Below are positions 35,705-49,300 of a stretch of DNA of 64,000 bases, piece by piece. A model generated the notes under the pieces. The model worked only from the letters and a program-made list of their open reading frames with translations, did not search any database and was not told the DNA's origin. The stretch spans positions 47,725,425-47,789,424 of the forward strand of contig CM077820.1 in the NCBI GenBank assembly GCA_039720395.1, in the 5' to 3' direction. The position numbers were made by a program, and so were the translations under genes. The DNA comes from Liquidambar formosana. Taxonomy: Eukaryota; Streptophyta; Magnoliopsida; Saxifragales; Altingiaceae. Numbering within the stretch: position 1 is the first letter of the stretch; each line of letters opens with the position of its first letter.

Positions 35705-36086
35705 GTAAATAAGCCAAATAGAGTTAATGGAGATAACCGTAACTCAAGCTATTGATGAACAACGTTATAGATTAGTAAATTTCTTTGGGAAGTACTAATC
35801 CTAATGAATATTTCTTAATTGGGTTTCACCCACGGCAAATCGATTTTATATCATGGCTTTGTTTCAAAACAGTATAGCTTGATTTTCTAAAAATGTTAAT
35901 CTCGATTTTTTTAATGAAGAAAAAAAAAAGGACATCTACATTTTTACCTTTATGCATAATAGTTAGGTTAATTTAGCAACACATTTCTGCCCAATCCAAC
36001 CCCTATTGGGTTGGTTTGGGAATAATGTAACCGGGGTCAACAATTTTTACTTTTCTTCTTTTTTGGTTTTAATCCTAAGCCATTAA

Positions 36087-36708
36087 GAGCATCTCCAGTG
36101 ATGTGAGCTAAATTACCTGTACTATTGCTATTTTATTTTAGCACATACTACAATGTCAAATGCTATAATTTGCCATAAGGTGCTCCAATGGTACAAATGA
36201 CAAAGTGTGCTATTTTTTGCCACAATCTCCATTCCCTTCATCTTTTATAAACTACCAACTACCATATTCCAACCTCCATTGTTCTAACCAAAAAAATTAT
36301 GATGCTAACTAGATTTGCCCTGTATGCGACTTTTAAAAAAAAAAATCTAGTTATGATGCTAACTAGATTTGCCCGTATGCAACTTTTTTTTTTTTTTTTT
36401 TTAATCTAAATTATATAAGATTTCAATATTATTTTTGAAAATATTGTATTTGTTTACGGGTTGGTTGGTTACTGAAAAAATTTTGGAAGACAAATATTAT
36501 ATTTTTCAGAGTTGCTGTTGTTTTTGGTTGTTGAGAAATGGAAGGGAGAGCTGACATGGGAAATATAGCTAATAGCTCACCCTTGTGCTATATTTGGCAC
36601 AAGGGTGAGTTATTGCTATTTTTAGCACACCATTGGAGTATCCCAACTTGTGCTAAATGCTATAATATAGCAATAACACTAGGTCATAGTTCACCGTTGG
36701 AGATGCTC
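36087..36708. mobile_element. Tourist-like (PIF/Harbinger) MITE, family 3, copy A
   Basis: The ends are GAGCATCTCCAGTG and CGTTGGAGATGCTC, near-perfect inverted repeats. The flanks are TAA at 36084-36086 and TAA at 36709-36711, matching the 3-bp target preference of PIF/Harbinger elements. The interior repeats phrases such as TGCTATTTTTAGCACA and GTGCTCCAATGG. A second copy with the same ends is at 41017-41341. An internal 36350-36400 duplication of AACTAGATTTGCCC flanks T and A runs. Confidence 0.87.
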
Positions 36709-36847
36709 TAAGGAGAGTAGGAGACTGGTTCAAAATAGGAATTCCAAGAATGTACAACTATATTTACCAAAGTAAGTGCATTCGATCAATTAGGTTAATT
36801 CGCTCTTCAATTGAGACGGGGTTGGGTATATAATAATGATTAAGTGA

Positions 36848-36972
36848 GCACGTGTTGATATAACTTATATCAATACTTGCGTTGAGGGTTATATCTCGTC
36901 CATAAATGGATTACAGGGTACATTGGATCAATGCATAGTACTGGTATAAGTTATATCAACATATACTGATAT
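36848..36972. mobile_element. Foldback MITE-like element, copy B (diverged)
   Basis: It shares GCACGTGTTGATATAACTTATATCAA at the left and GGTATAAGTTATATCAACA at the right with copies at 20710 and 48761, but its interior is more diverged and the right end is changed. A (TA)n tract lies just outside at 36983-37001, as one also does beside copy C. Confidence 0.6.
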
Positions 36973-37134
36973 GATCATGATTACATATATATATATATAT
37001 ATAAACGAGTAACAGGAGGGTGTAGCGTAAAATTTTGAAAACCTCTGATTGAGTTCAACGGTGACGTTATATTAATCGAGTAAAAGTTGAGTTATGGTTA
37101 TTTTGAGGCAAACTCGGCTTGGTGCCATCCCAAT

Positions 37135-37455
37135 CAATGGCGGAATCAAGGGGCCTTTGGGGGCATGTGCCCCCAGTGGCCTCAAACAAATTTTTTTCTT
37201 TTTGGATAAGTTATCATTTGATAACTATTTACCAACATAATGACAAAAAAAGGAAGGTAGTAGTCATTTTTAAGCATATATATAATCCATTTGTAATAAG
37301 TTGACATAAGAATCCTTTCTTTTGGTATTACATTAGAAAATGATTACCAAAAAGCAAGTTTTTTTTTAAAAAAAAACCTCTAGAACTTTCAGTTCTTATT
37401 TCACAGAATCATAACATGATGCGCTCATTTGAAATAACTCTTGACTCCACCCCTG
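37135..37455. mobile_element. hAT-type MITE, family 2, copy B (inverted)
   Basis: The left end CAATGGCGGAATCAAGGGG and the right end CTTGACTCCACCCCTG are inverted repeats. The flanks ATCCCAAT (37127-37134) and ATCCCTAT (37456-37463) differ by one base, fitting an aged 8-bp target duplication. It is 321 bases long and is the reverse complement type of 29600-29923, sharing the CCTTTGGGGGCATGTGCCCCC end and the internal tract ATTTGTAATAAGTTGACA. Confidence 0.87.
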
Positions 37456-38107
37456 ATCCCTATCCACACTAAACACATAAAATTGTCCTAATCATACCTT
37501 GTACAAAAATCGATGAGATACCTTATTGTGAGTCATATACCAACTTAATTCGCAAAAAGTATGCTCTCATTAAATTCCAAAAAAAGTGGTAACAGTGAAC
37601 ATATTTATTTTTTATTATGGGGTCCGCACGAGGAATATGCAAAAATGTGAAAAGCAAGGGCCAATTTTGCTAAACTAGCGTTGTTTTTCTAGAAAAGTAC
37701 AACCACACTCAGCCTAATAGTCAAAACAAACACATTTTCACTTGAGCAATATCGTAATTCATCTGCCTTCTCAAGATTCTTTCAATACATCAATCCCTAT
37801 GCAATTTCAATCGTGAAATGTTTTGATATAAAATTAGAAGTTTTGACTTAAAATAAAATGGTTACGTGTATTAATTGGAAAGGAACCAATCATGTCATCA
37901 AAGAATAAAAATGTTCTTTCATATTTGTGTGGGGGGCTCTCAAGCGAGCCAAGCTATTCAAGATCTTTTCGGTAAAAAGGTCGTTAGAGTTTGTTCATGA
38001 AATAAATGAGTTGATGACAAGCATCATTTTAAGTTCGTTAATTTATTGAGACAAATTCGAGTAGATACTACTCGGTTCGATAAGTTTATTGATGCTTAAT
38101 TTAAACA

Positions 38108-38354
38108 ATCAAATTATTCAAGATCGATTCGGTAAAAAGTTCGCTCGAACTTGTTCGTGAAATGAATGGGCCAATGTAGCACTGCCATATTAACAAGCCA
38201 TTTAATGTGAAAATTAACAAAAGTTGCCCAATCAAACAATTTAAGATTGATTCGGTAAAAAGTTCGCTCGAACTCCTTTGTGAAATAAATGAGTCAATGT
38301 AGCACTGCCATATTAACAAGCATTTAATGTGAAAATTAACAAAAGTTGCCCAAT
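38108..38354. repeat. Tandem duplication, two units of about 123 bp
   Basis: The unit contains GGTAAAAAGTTCGCTCGAAC, then CAATGTAGCACTGCCATATT and AACAAAAGTTGCCCAAT. Units are about 38108-38230 and 38231-38354. A diverged third copy of the first part lies upstream at about 37950-38010 (GGTAAAAAGGTCG). Confidence 0.88.
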
Positions 38355-38509
38355 TAACTGTCCATCATTAATGCATATTTTGGAATAAAATAAATAAATA
38401 AATAAATATATATATATCTATATATCTATATATATATATATATGTTGATACAACATTGGCACATTAATTTTTATAAAAGGAAAAATTATTAGGAGAAAGC
38501 ATCTTTATA

Positions 38510-38722
38510 AAATCTGTATTCAAATGATCATTTCAGGTATTAACAGGAGACCAATGAATTAGGCAATCTGAAGAGGATGCCATTCCACTGCAAATGGAAG
38601 GGAAAAATAAATAAAAAATCTCTATTCAAATGTACATTTCAGGTCTTAACAAGAAACCAATGAATTAGGCAAACAGAGGAGGATGCATTGCATTCCACTG
38701 CCAATGGAAGGGAAAAATAAAT
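38510..38722. repeat. Tandem duplication, two units of about 106 bp
   Basis: The phrases ACCAATGAATTAGGCAA and AATGGAAGGGAAAAATAAA each occur twice with 106-base spacing. The unit borders are about 38510-38615 and 38616-38722. A further old duplication of ATTTTGCTATTTAAAAAAT with about 83-base spacing follows at 38862 and 38945. A TA-rich microsatellite (38407-38443) precedes the first unit. Confidence 0.82.
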
Positions 38723-39038
38723 GGTAATTTACACGAAATCTCTTAAATTATAGGTTTGGTTTCACAAAATCCCACAAATTTTAAAATTAAAACTATTAAA
38801 TTATATAAAACCTCTTGAACTATTAAATTATGATACTTTATTTTTTATTTTCTTCTTCCATTTTGCTATTTAAAAAATCAATAAAACTAAATATTTGTCT
38901 TCTTCTATTAAATTATGACATTTTATTCCTTGCTTTCTTCTTTTATTTTGCTATTTAAAAAATTGATAAAACTAAATATTCGAACATCATGTGATGCTGT
39001 ACTACAAATTTAATGTTCGTACTAGACTTTTATAATTA

Positions 39039-39469
39039 GGCACCGTTTGGTTCGCACTTCTTAAAATTTTTTTTTTGAAGTAGAAAAAGTTATTTTTCAT
39101 TTTCTTGTCTTTTGCTTTTAACTAGAAGCATCAAAAGCAAAAACGCGTTTGGTAAAATTGATTTCAGCCGATAATCTTTTGGATGTTATGGGAAACTCTA
39201 TCGAATCATTGTTGCTCAAACGGAATCCCTAGGATTAGCATAACCTCTCTCAATCAAGAATTTTTCAAGTTAAGGTCAAACTCGTCCGAAAGATAAAAAT
39301 GATTTTTAGAAGCAAATCTTTATTACTTTTGCATAAAATCTAATATTTTGCTTTTTACTTTCTAAAAGTTCTTTTTAGTTTCTCTAATCAAACAATATTT
39401 TTTTGCTTTTACAACTTTTTACTTTTAAAAGCCAAAAAGATTTTAAAATAAGTGTAATCAAACGGTGCC
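39039..39469. mobile_element. PIF/Harbinger-type MITE with GGCACCGTTTGG ends
   Basis: The left end GGCACCGTTTGGTT and right end AATCAAACGGTGCC are inverted repeats. The flanks are TTA at 39036-39038 and TTA at 39470-39472, a 3-bp target duplication. The 431-base interior has long AAAGT/ACTTTT complementary tracts and no coding frame. It lies about 260 bases upstream of the WD40 gene's core promoter region. Confidence 0.85.
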
Positions 39470-39729
39470 TTAGTTTAGCCATTTAGGCATTAAATTTGAT
39501 GTGCATGTATCATAAGTTTGATGGAAATTTGGCAAAAATATATGTTAACTTTGATGGAAGGGATAAAATATTATAATTTAATAATTTAAGAAGTTATTTG
39601 TAGAGGTTTTTTTAAAACTGGACAGACACACAGTCTTGCAAAGGTTTCGTGTGAATCATCCCTCGAGAAGACGAGGTAGAGTTGGCTTTCATTGGTCGTA
39701 TATCTTCCTCTGCATCACCGGAGCTGATC

Positions 39730-40031
39730 CCACATGGCACGTGGACGGCCAATAAAGTAAGTATCACACTCGGATATACACCCACGAGTACTAATAGCAA
39801 TCTACACGCATAGTTTATCTGTTATTTTTCAAAAGACGAAATTACCCTTCATTAAATCCCAAAAACCGAGTCAAAGGACATCCACCATAAAATCGAAAGC
39901 CCATAGTTCCATTTCAGCCCCTTTGCCTCTCTCTCTCTCTCTCAATTTGCTTTCTCTCTCTACATTTTCTTCAATTCGGGACTTACAGCACTGCAAAGAA
40001 ACCAAAGCTACGAATTCGTTACTGATTCAAG
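39730..40031 (+). promoter_or_regulatory. Promoter and 5' non-coding exon of the WD40 gene
   Basis: A CACGTGG motif (a G-box) is at about 39738-39744. A CT-rich leader (39925-39965), typical of plant 5' UTRs, leads to an exon that ends with CAAG/GTTAGG at 40031. The matching acceptor is TTTTAG at 43319, eleven bases before the ATG at 43331. The leader therefore appears to contain one intron of about 3.3 kb. Leader introns often raise expression in plants. The transcription start is not fixed. Confidence 0.6.
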
Positions 40032-41016
40032 GTTAGGGTTTCGTTTGTTTGTTCTTCACTACTCTAATCCCATCTCCCTCTCTGTATATGTATTTGTAGC
40101 TCGGTTCAATCATGTTGATTTTATTCGTTTCAGATATCTATATTTTTATATGTTTTTTTTTTTGATTGTGTGGTTCTTTGCTTCGATTGATGAAACCCTA
40201 ATTTTTTTGATCCGATTGATTGAGCGCAAATGATTAATCTGGTCAGGGGTTTTGTGTTTGATGAGGGTTTTGGGTCTTGGGGACCATCACTGGCTTTTAA
40301 TCTGTTCGTTTTCGTAGGTGTTTTTGCACTGTTTTTGACTTCTGATATTGTGCGTGCTTGAATATCGTGGGGTCGAATTTGAATAGTTTGTGGGGTTTCA
40401 TTGGAATCTTGAAGTGCGTACCCATTCTTTCTAATTAAGGTTGTGGGTACTTATAGTTTCAGTAGTTTGAAGGGCTGCTATTGAAAATCTGAGATATGCC
40501 ATCTTGATCATGGTTGTGAAGAATTAGAATTTGGACAAGTTTTGAATGTATCCGATTTCTTTACTTTATCAAAGAAAAAAAAATGGAATATATCCATTTT
40601 GGTTTTAATTATATAAGCAGCCTTTTCATTTCAGGTTTATTTTGCTTTGAAGGGTCATGCTTGTGAGTAGCGGTTTTCATTGATTTATATGCTTCTTAAA
40701 GGCTTTTATTTTTTATTTTAAAAAAAAATTTAGGGGTTCAAGTGTAAATGCTGCAATCAATGATTTAGAATGTAATTATTTGAACAGTAGCTTTCATTTA
40801 TTGAACTTTTAACAAATTTCAAGTCAGGAGTGAATGCAAATTTTTTATTAAGGAATAAGGATGTAGATTGAGTTAAGTAAAGGCCATGCTGAGACAATTT
40901 AACTCTCTTGGTTTTTATGTTGAACAGTGGAGTAAATTCATTTAGTGGACTCATGGGATCTTCTATTCGCTTCTTCTTCCTCTTCTTCTTTGTCTTCTTT
41001 AGACTAGAATGTCTTA

Positions 41017-41341
41017 GAGCATCTCCAATGGTGTGCTAAAAGGTGTGCTATTGTTTATATTCAACAATAGCACACCTTGTTGGTGCTCCAATGGTAAGCT
41101 AAAAAATAGCAATAGCACATCCTTGTGCTATATTTGATACACTCTTGTGCTATAGTGCTATATTTTGGCACATAGATGGTTAAGAAGATAGAGGGAGGGG
41201 ATGGTGGTTGTGCCAAAAAATTGCATATTGTGTCATTTGCACCATTGGAGCACATTGTGTCAAATCATAGCATTTGGTACTGTTGTAGATGCTAAAATAG
41301 AAATAGCACATGCAAAATAGCATAAACCACTAGAGATGATC
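41017..41341. mobile_element. Tourist-like MITE, family 3, copy B, in leader intron
   Basis: The ends GAGCATCTCCAATGG and CACTAGAGATGATC are inverted repeats with a TTA direct repeat at 41014-41016 and 41342-41344. The element is 325 bases, about half the length of copy A at 36087, and shares GTGCTATTTTTAGCAC-type phrases. It sits inside the 5' leader intron of the WD40 gene. The rest of this intron (to 43319) holds a T run at 42836-42863 and no other element I can name. Confidence 0.85.
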
Positions 41342-43330
41342 TTAAAAATTTTGTACACACCCAAGTGATACATTGGAGGATCTTGCCAATATTCATCACT
41401 CTAAATAGGGGAAATACATTTTTCATATTATTTTTTTTTCCCAAGTTTCCATCCTTTCTTCTAAGATAAAGTCTCTTTTTTTAGTTACTTTTTATTTTTT
41501 ATTTTAAATATTATAAAAAATACTATAAGCCATAGGGCTTTTTGGGGCAACCAGTATAATCAGCCTCTTGAAATAGTTTAGGCTTTGTTAGGTTTGGTTG
41601 ATTATATAAAGGGGCTTGTGAACAACTTCAGCTTGGCCAAATTAACATTGACCTAGCTTGAACAGAGTTAGCTAGGCTTAAGGGAGACTCAATTTAAACC
41701 TCCATTTTCTTATAAAGGATGGGATAGTGATTTTGAAGGGGGGTGGGTGTTTCTATATATTTTACTAAAAGGTTGGTGCTTGAAGCTTATTTACATGACG
41801 GTGAAATAATTATTTCTAAGTGTATTAGATCAAATGAGAGATGGCTTGCAATTTGGACACTTACATGTAGGAAAAAATCTCAAGACAAAGATCATAAGAC
41901 TAGTCACAGCTGGAAACAAATCTATGGCATGGACGATATAAGGGTCTGTATGAGAAAATTGATATTCGTGCTAGCTGATTATTAGTTGGTGTTCTTGGTC
42001 AAAAGCAGATGGCGATTACCTGTTTAGTTGCAGGACAATCACACAGGTTTAGGAAAATTCAAGAATATTTACAGTTGACCAAAAGAGTTATCTCCTATTG
42101 CTTTCTACCATTGATGGTGGGGTTTGATATGTACCAAATGGCCCATTGTAGGACTTACAAATTCGGGTATTGAATCTAAGCAGGGCCCACTTCATGGGAT
42201 CAAAACTTGTTCTGCTACCGAATTTGTAATTAGAGTTCACAACACTCCAAATAAATTTGGGATATGTATTTTGCAAGGTTTCGCTCTATAGAAACCAGAA
42301 AATTAAGGATGAGGAAATTTTTGGATGAGAAAATTTGAAGAGAGAAAAGGTGAGAAAATTTGGTAGAGTTTAACCATTAGAATATTAAATATGATTAGTC
42401 ATTCTAATCAATGTTATGAAAGAGGGCAACTATGTTTTTCGCCTCTCTAGGTATATTGAGAGCTATATCTTTTTCTAAAACATGTCAATAGGTCATCATT
42501 ATGGCCTCTACGAATGTTCTTTTTGGCTTGTCCCTTGAACAAATTGTTAAGCTTATTTAGTGTTGTTATCTAGTGAAGCTCAATAGAATGGAGCTTTAAA
42601 CAATTGTCAAAATCTGATTACACATCTTCATCTGCAAGATAAAGTAGTCAAAAAAATTATCTGAAGAATAAGTTGCTCCACAAATTAATACATCCAACAA
42701 TTTCATTTTTAAATGATCTGCTATTTATCTGCCTGAACCACCGGCAGCACGATCGTGGTGGTGTTGTCAATTCATTGTGTTGTGGTGGGGCACTGGATCA
42801 GGATCACCTCTGATTTGCACTGGCCAAACCCCCTTCTTTTTTTTTTTTTTTTTTTTTTTTTTTCCATTCGGGTCATTTCAGAAGTTCATGTTCATTTCAT
42901 CCTGTTTTGCCCCCTTATTTTTTATTTTATAATTTCTTATATTTTTGTGCTTTTGAAACTTGAATTGTGTTTTTTGGTTTTCCATTTCAAGAAATATATA
43001 CAATTTTCTCTATTTTTATTTTTTATGAAGTTGTGGAAAACAAATTTGTTGTTTGACTCCTGTATGTTAGATATCATCACTACCATCATATATATGTTGA
43101 TAGCACCAAAATGGAATACATGATTACTTCAATACCGGTACGTTCCTTTACAATGAAAAACCAAAATGTCAACCATGTTGTCTCACCTGTTGAGACTATG
43201 AACACATTTCTGCAGTAAGTGTGCCAGTTCGAAGAAACTAATTTGGTGACTACATCCCTTATTTAACTTGTATTTGTTTATTTATTCATCATTTATTTAT
43301 TTTTCTATATCTGTTTTAGAGGTATCAGCG

Positions 43331-46300
43331 ATGCACCGTGTTGGCAGTGCGGGGAACACAGCCAATTCAAACCGCCCGCGCAAGGAGAAGAGGTTGACAT
43401 ATGTGTTGAATGATGCTGATGACACAAAGGTGAGGTGATTTGGATCTCTTTTAAGATTTTATTGCAAGGGCCTTTTGTAGTGAACGGGTCACCTATACGT
43501 TTTTGTGTTGGTTTATAAGAAAGAATGGTGATTGCAGGAACTTTATTTCTTTTATTGATAAAATATTTGTGCTCCCATATTTTCACATTTATTTAGAAAC
43601 CCTTGGTTTACATTAGCTTAGGGAGCTAATTTGTTGGTTAGTAGCCCCACATTAGGTGGTGCAAATATATGTTCTTCACATAAGTTTTAACTGAATTCCC
43701 TTACAATCCCCCGGATATGTTAAATGTCTAAATTTCCTTTTTAAACTTCCTAGAGTAACTAGGCAGTTTTAACTAGTTATTTGATTTTTTCCCTACCTAA
43801 TAGATAAAGTATAGACGGTGATATATGTTGTATCATATGTAGGACCAACTCACTTGGGTTCAATTTTTATAATTCATACCATTACTATTTGGGTTTGCAT
43901 CAATGGTCAAAGTTACGGTCAAGATCCAGTTGACTCGGCCAAGTTATCTCAGTTCTGGCAAGAGAGGACATGGGCTTTCTTAGTTTTTTTTTTTTTTTTT
44001 GATAAGGTACAATTTTATATCAAAAGAAGAGAGAATCAAAGTCTCTCCTGTACACTAGGGGTATACAGCAAAAAACTATAAAGAGAGGCCATCTAAGAAC
44101 TCCTTAAGGGGTTTCCTGTTACAAAAATCATCCAGCTCCCCCCAAGCAAACAAAAATTCAAAAACCTGACATGGGATTTCTTAGTGAGTCAATTATGTAG
44201 AGGAATGTTTCATCTAGGCTGAGACCGAGATCTTGGCGAGAGTAGTGAGAGTCTGAGACTGAAGTTTGATGCCAAGATTTTAACCGATATGGTAGAGATG
44301 AGAATTTGAGTTATAAGGGGGGTATAAGATCCCCATCTTGTCTTGTCTAGCTTCTCTCTCTCTCTCTTTGTATTCTTTTTTTTTTTTTTTTTTTGGAGGG
44401 GGGGGGTGCAAATAAGTGAAAGTATCCAAGTTTGAAGTGGCCAAACATCACCAAATCCTGTTGAAATTTACAAATCTTGAGGTATGCATTCAAGATGTTT
44501 TATCATCATCATCATCATCATCAATTTATGATAGATTAATAAATTTTGACTTCTGGTTTTAGATCTACATGTGTATTATGTATGTTGATCAGTGTTGTTT
44601 GGTTTACATCTTTGGTAGACTACCACCATAGATTTAAATTTTTATGTCATATTTTTCTTTTTAAATGTGTAGTTTTTACTTTTATTTTGAATGAATTATT
44701 AAATGCTTGTGAATTTTGTTTGATGAAAAATATAGTATAGTTGATTATTTATTAGATAATTTTTTTAATGATTTTGATTTTTTTATTTTTTTACATGAAA
44801 AAAATATATTAAATGGTTATGAATTATGTTGGATCTATGAGATAATAAGGAATCTAAAAACTTCATCAAAATAATTAGGAATCTATAAAATGAAAAAAAT
44901 TACATTGTGCATGAGATAATTAGGAATCTATTACTGTGTTTGGATTTTTTTTAATAAAAAAATACATTGTGTATTTTCATGGTGCAGTAGTGCGCTAGTT
45001 TGTTTAATGTTTTCACTTTTCAACTGTATTGTGTGTACTAAGTTATTTGTTTTTCTTATTTTACCCATCGAATGTGATTGCCCTATTTTTTTTTCTTTTA
45101 TTTTTTCAAAATTTTATATTATTATTATTGTTATCATTTAAAAAACATTCTTTTATGTATAAAGTTGTGTCTCGTTTGGAACACAATGAGATGACTACAA
45201 TTGAGATTCAACAGTGTCCATGATCGAGATTTTGAACCATGATTTGCATATTTAGTTATTTACCTATAAAATTTTGTATGCAATGTAGTAATATTACTTT
45301 TTCTTATCAAATTGGATGAAATATCTCCTATACTTACGCGCTTGGTTTTTGAATACATATTTTATATTTTCAATTTTTATAAACTGCTAGTGCTCTCATG
45401 TAATTCTTTTTATTTGTGAGTGAACCATTTGGGCATTGTCACCCTATGTTTGGTAGGGTGTAAAAGGGGAAGGAAGGAAAGGGAGGGAGGTAGGGATGGA
45501 GGTAATTGGGTGTGTTTGGTAGAAGGCAAGGGGGGAAGGATGGAAAGGGGAGGGAGGATTAGGCATCCCTCCTTTTCACTTTTTCTCATCCTCTCAATTT
45601 TGGGGGGATGAGAGGAGGGAAAGGGGACTTTTTGGTTAAAATGACACATTTACCCCCATGCCTATAATAATTTATTTATTACTACCATATATATGTGAGG
45701 GCAAAATAGTAAATTAATGTTCATTTCTTTTCCTCCTTCCTACATACCAAACACACAAGGAGGAAGGAAACTATCTTTCCATCCATCCTACCAAACACAT
45801 AGGAAGGAAAAAGGGTCTCCCTTTCCTGGGGATGGAAAGTCCATCCCTCATTCCTTTCCTTCCTTCCACCTTTCCATCCTTCCTACCAAACATCGCATTA
45901 GAGTCTGATGGTTAGAAGTTGGTACCCATAAACTCCGTTGTACAAAGAAGTATTTTAGGCCACTCTAGTTTGGTTTGCGCTGGTGTCATCTTACTTATTG
46001 CTTTTTATGCATGAACTTGATGTTCATTATAAAAAAGAATTGGTCTGCATACATGTGCTTAGTTAATTATATACACCAAGTATCTATGCCACTGTTAAGT
46101 TAGTACCTTTAGCTCTTGCTTTTTAATCTGAAGATTGCCGTAATAATACTAATAGTACTTTATTTATGGATGGTATAGTGAGTTCCATTTTCACTTATGC
46201 CTTTACTCATATGTGCAGGTTCGTCAAAGTTGAATTTTTTGCTTCCTCTTCTTTGCACTCGAAAGTTAATTGTAAATTTAGTTTCTTTATCTTTTTTAAA

Positions 46301-49300
46301 TTAAAACAGTTCTTTAACTTAGGGACTTGTTACTTCTCAAAACTAATCCTATACATGTCTAACATGCGCACCACCTAATATATAAGAAACTCTTTTTTCT
46401 ACCCTTTACTGCGACTTTTCTTTTCTTTTCTTTTTTCTTTTTTTTCTTTTTTAATTTGTTTTATTTACTTGTTTATTTATTTATTTATTCTACGAAATCT
46501 AGAAGAATTTTTCTCTTCATTTTTGTAGGATAATATTATTCTGATGATGGTTTTGTTATTATTAGATGAGTTATAATCATTATCTTACTCCATTTTGGAT
46601 TGTTTTGCTATTTGCAGCATTGTGCAGGCATAAATTGTTTGGCTATATTAAAGTCATCAGTACCAGATAGGTGTGATTACCTTTTCAGTGGGAGCCGTGA
46701 TGGCACACTAAAGAGATGGGAGCTGGCTGGAGATGCTGCTACCTGCTCTGCTACGTTTGAGTCGCATGTTGATTGGGTATGTTTCTTTCAACTGTAGCTA
46801 TTGGGAATCTGGTTGACACTTAAATTAAAAGTTGCTGTTTTTTAGTCTTTCCACTTCAGTTATTTTCGGTTATGAAAGCGTAGTTGTTATGCAAATATTG
46901 GTTATTATTTTTTTATTATTCTGTTGGGGTTGCGGTAGATAGCCAATGCCCACCTAGATTGTTGCTCTCTAAAATACCTTTTCACAAATATGTTCAGAAT
47001 TGAACACCTAACACCACTCTAGAACCACACTAAAACATTCTAAATTTCAATTGAGAGCTCCCTTATCTTTATATGAGAGACTCTTCTTATTTTTATATGT
47101 GGTTCTTTAAGTTCATATAATTCTATTTTCTGATGTACTACATAGTACATTCTTGTAATGCAATCTAATTTAAAGGAATGCCTCTGTTTATGCAGGTCAA
47201 TGATGCTGTCCTTGTAGGTGATAATGCACTTGTCTCCTGTTCTTCAGACACCACCCTGAAGGTTTCTAAAAGTTGATCAATTTTTGTTGGTTATGTTATC
47301 TATGCATTATTTTGACCTGCTGTTATTAATATTTTCCCCCCTTATTTCCAGACGTGGAATTGCTTGTCTGATGGAACTTGTACGAGGACTCTCCGCCAAC
47401 ATTCTGACTATGTTACTTGTCTTGCTGCTGCAGAAAAAAATGTAATTTCTTTGTCAAAATTTTTGTGGTCCTTATTAACTGCATGGATGGAAAGTTCCCG
47501 TCAGTGTAATCCTGCTATTTAAATATCATGTCCAAGTTGAGAGTGCAAGTTGTGCTTGGAGGCATAAGTTTATATTCTATAGCCATCATTTTCTGATCCT
47601 TTTATAGTGTCATGCATTTTAGAGCAATATTGTCGCCTCTGGTGGTCTTGGTGGGGAGGTTTTTGTATGGGATCTTGAAGCTGCGCTTGCTCCACTCTCA
47701 AAATCAAGTGATGCAATGGAAGATGATTGTTCCAATGGTATCAATGGTTCTGGAAATTCATTACCCATTACAAGTTTACGTACTATTAGCTCAAGCAATA
47801 GCATTTCTCTGCACACGCCTCAGTCCCAGGGTTATGTTCCCATTGCTGCCAAAGGCCATAAAGAGTCGGTTTATGCATTGGCAATGAATGATAGTGGAAC
47901 CATTCTCGTTTCTGGTGGAACTGAGAAGGTATAATCTAATAGTTTCAGTTTGCTTTTATCTTGTAAGTTTGTCTTATTTCTGTACAAGCAATGGAACCAT
48001 CGAAGATAGCTTATTTGCACCAATATTTGCTTGAGTGTATCTCTTTTTTCCGGGATTATTTATTACTACTATTATTTTTATTTTTGTTTATTTATTTATT
48101 TATTTATTTATTTTTTTTGGGGGGGGGGGGGGGGGGGGCGGTTATACACTTATCATTTTGATGAAAAGAGTTATTTGGGAATTGGGGTTTATTTTATAGA
48201 AGAGTAAAATTTTCATCAGATGCCTTGCTTTCCTGTAGGTTGTGCGTATTTGGGATCCAAGAACTGGTTCAAAGACCATGAAGTTAAGAGGGCATACAGA
48301 TAACATTAGGGCTCTGCTTCTAGATTCTACTGGCAGGTTGGTTGAACAGAATGTATTTTTTTGGGGCATTTTTTAAAAAAGTTTTAACATTCATTGGTAG
48401 TGTCCCCTTTTCATGCCAAAGTCTGGTTTGATTGATCAGTTCTTGCAGGTTGTGTCTTGTGTTTTATATCTAATGATTCTGTAGCTATCTACATTCATGC
48501 ATGTAATTTGTAACGCCAATACTAAAATGAAAAGAAGAGTTTGGGAATTTTTTCTTTTCTGTATGTTACATGTTTTGAATTTTCATTTTTGCAGGTTTTG
48601 TTTATCAGGATCCTCTGATTCTATGATCAGGTAGATAGATATCTCTCACCTTTTCTTTTTCATCTGTTTCCCTTGCACTGTAAGATGAATTTATATGATG
48701 TGTTATATTCAGAGATGTAGGCATGTCTTTCTATATATATATATATATATATATATATCAGCACGTGTTGATATAAGTTATATCAGCACTATGCATTGAG
48801 GGTTGTATCTCTTGCATTGGTCCAATGTACCTCATATCCCACTAATGCACAAGGTACAACTCCTAATGCGGGTGTTGATATAAGTTATATCAGCACGTGC
48901 TTACCTGATCATCATCCATATACGGTTTATGTATATATAGAACTCTATTAGTTTCAATTGATTAGGTAACTGTTAGGTGGTAATTTTTTCATCAATCTAA
49001 CATAACTTTTGGATGTAGGTCCCTTGCGAACTTTCTAGCCATCTCAAAATCCCAAAAAGGAAAAAGATTGTAATTTATTTGATATCAATTTACGTAGGAA
49101 ATACACTGTTCATTGGCAAAATACTTCTGTCTTAAGAGAATGCGATATGGTTCGCCTAAATTCAAATTTTGACTGTTTTTTTGTTGTGCCTTATTAGTGA
49201 AGTGGTTTTTTGATCTAGAAAAACTGATGCCTTAGCATCCAATTGGGACCAGGTTGTGAAGGGAAAGTATTGGGCTTTCCTGTTGGCTGATTTCTTTGCC

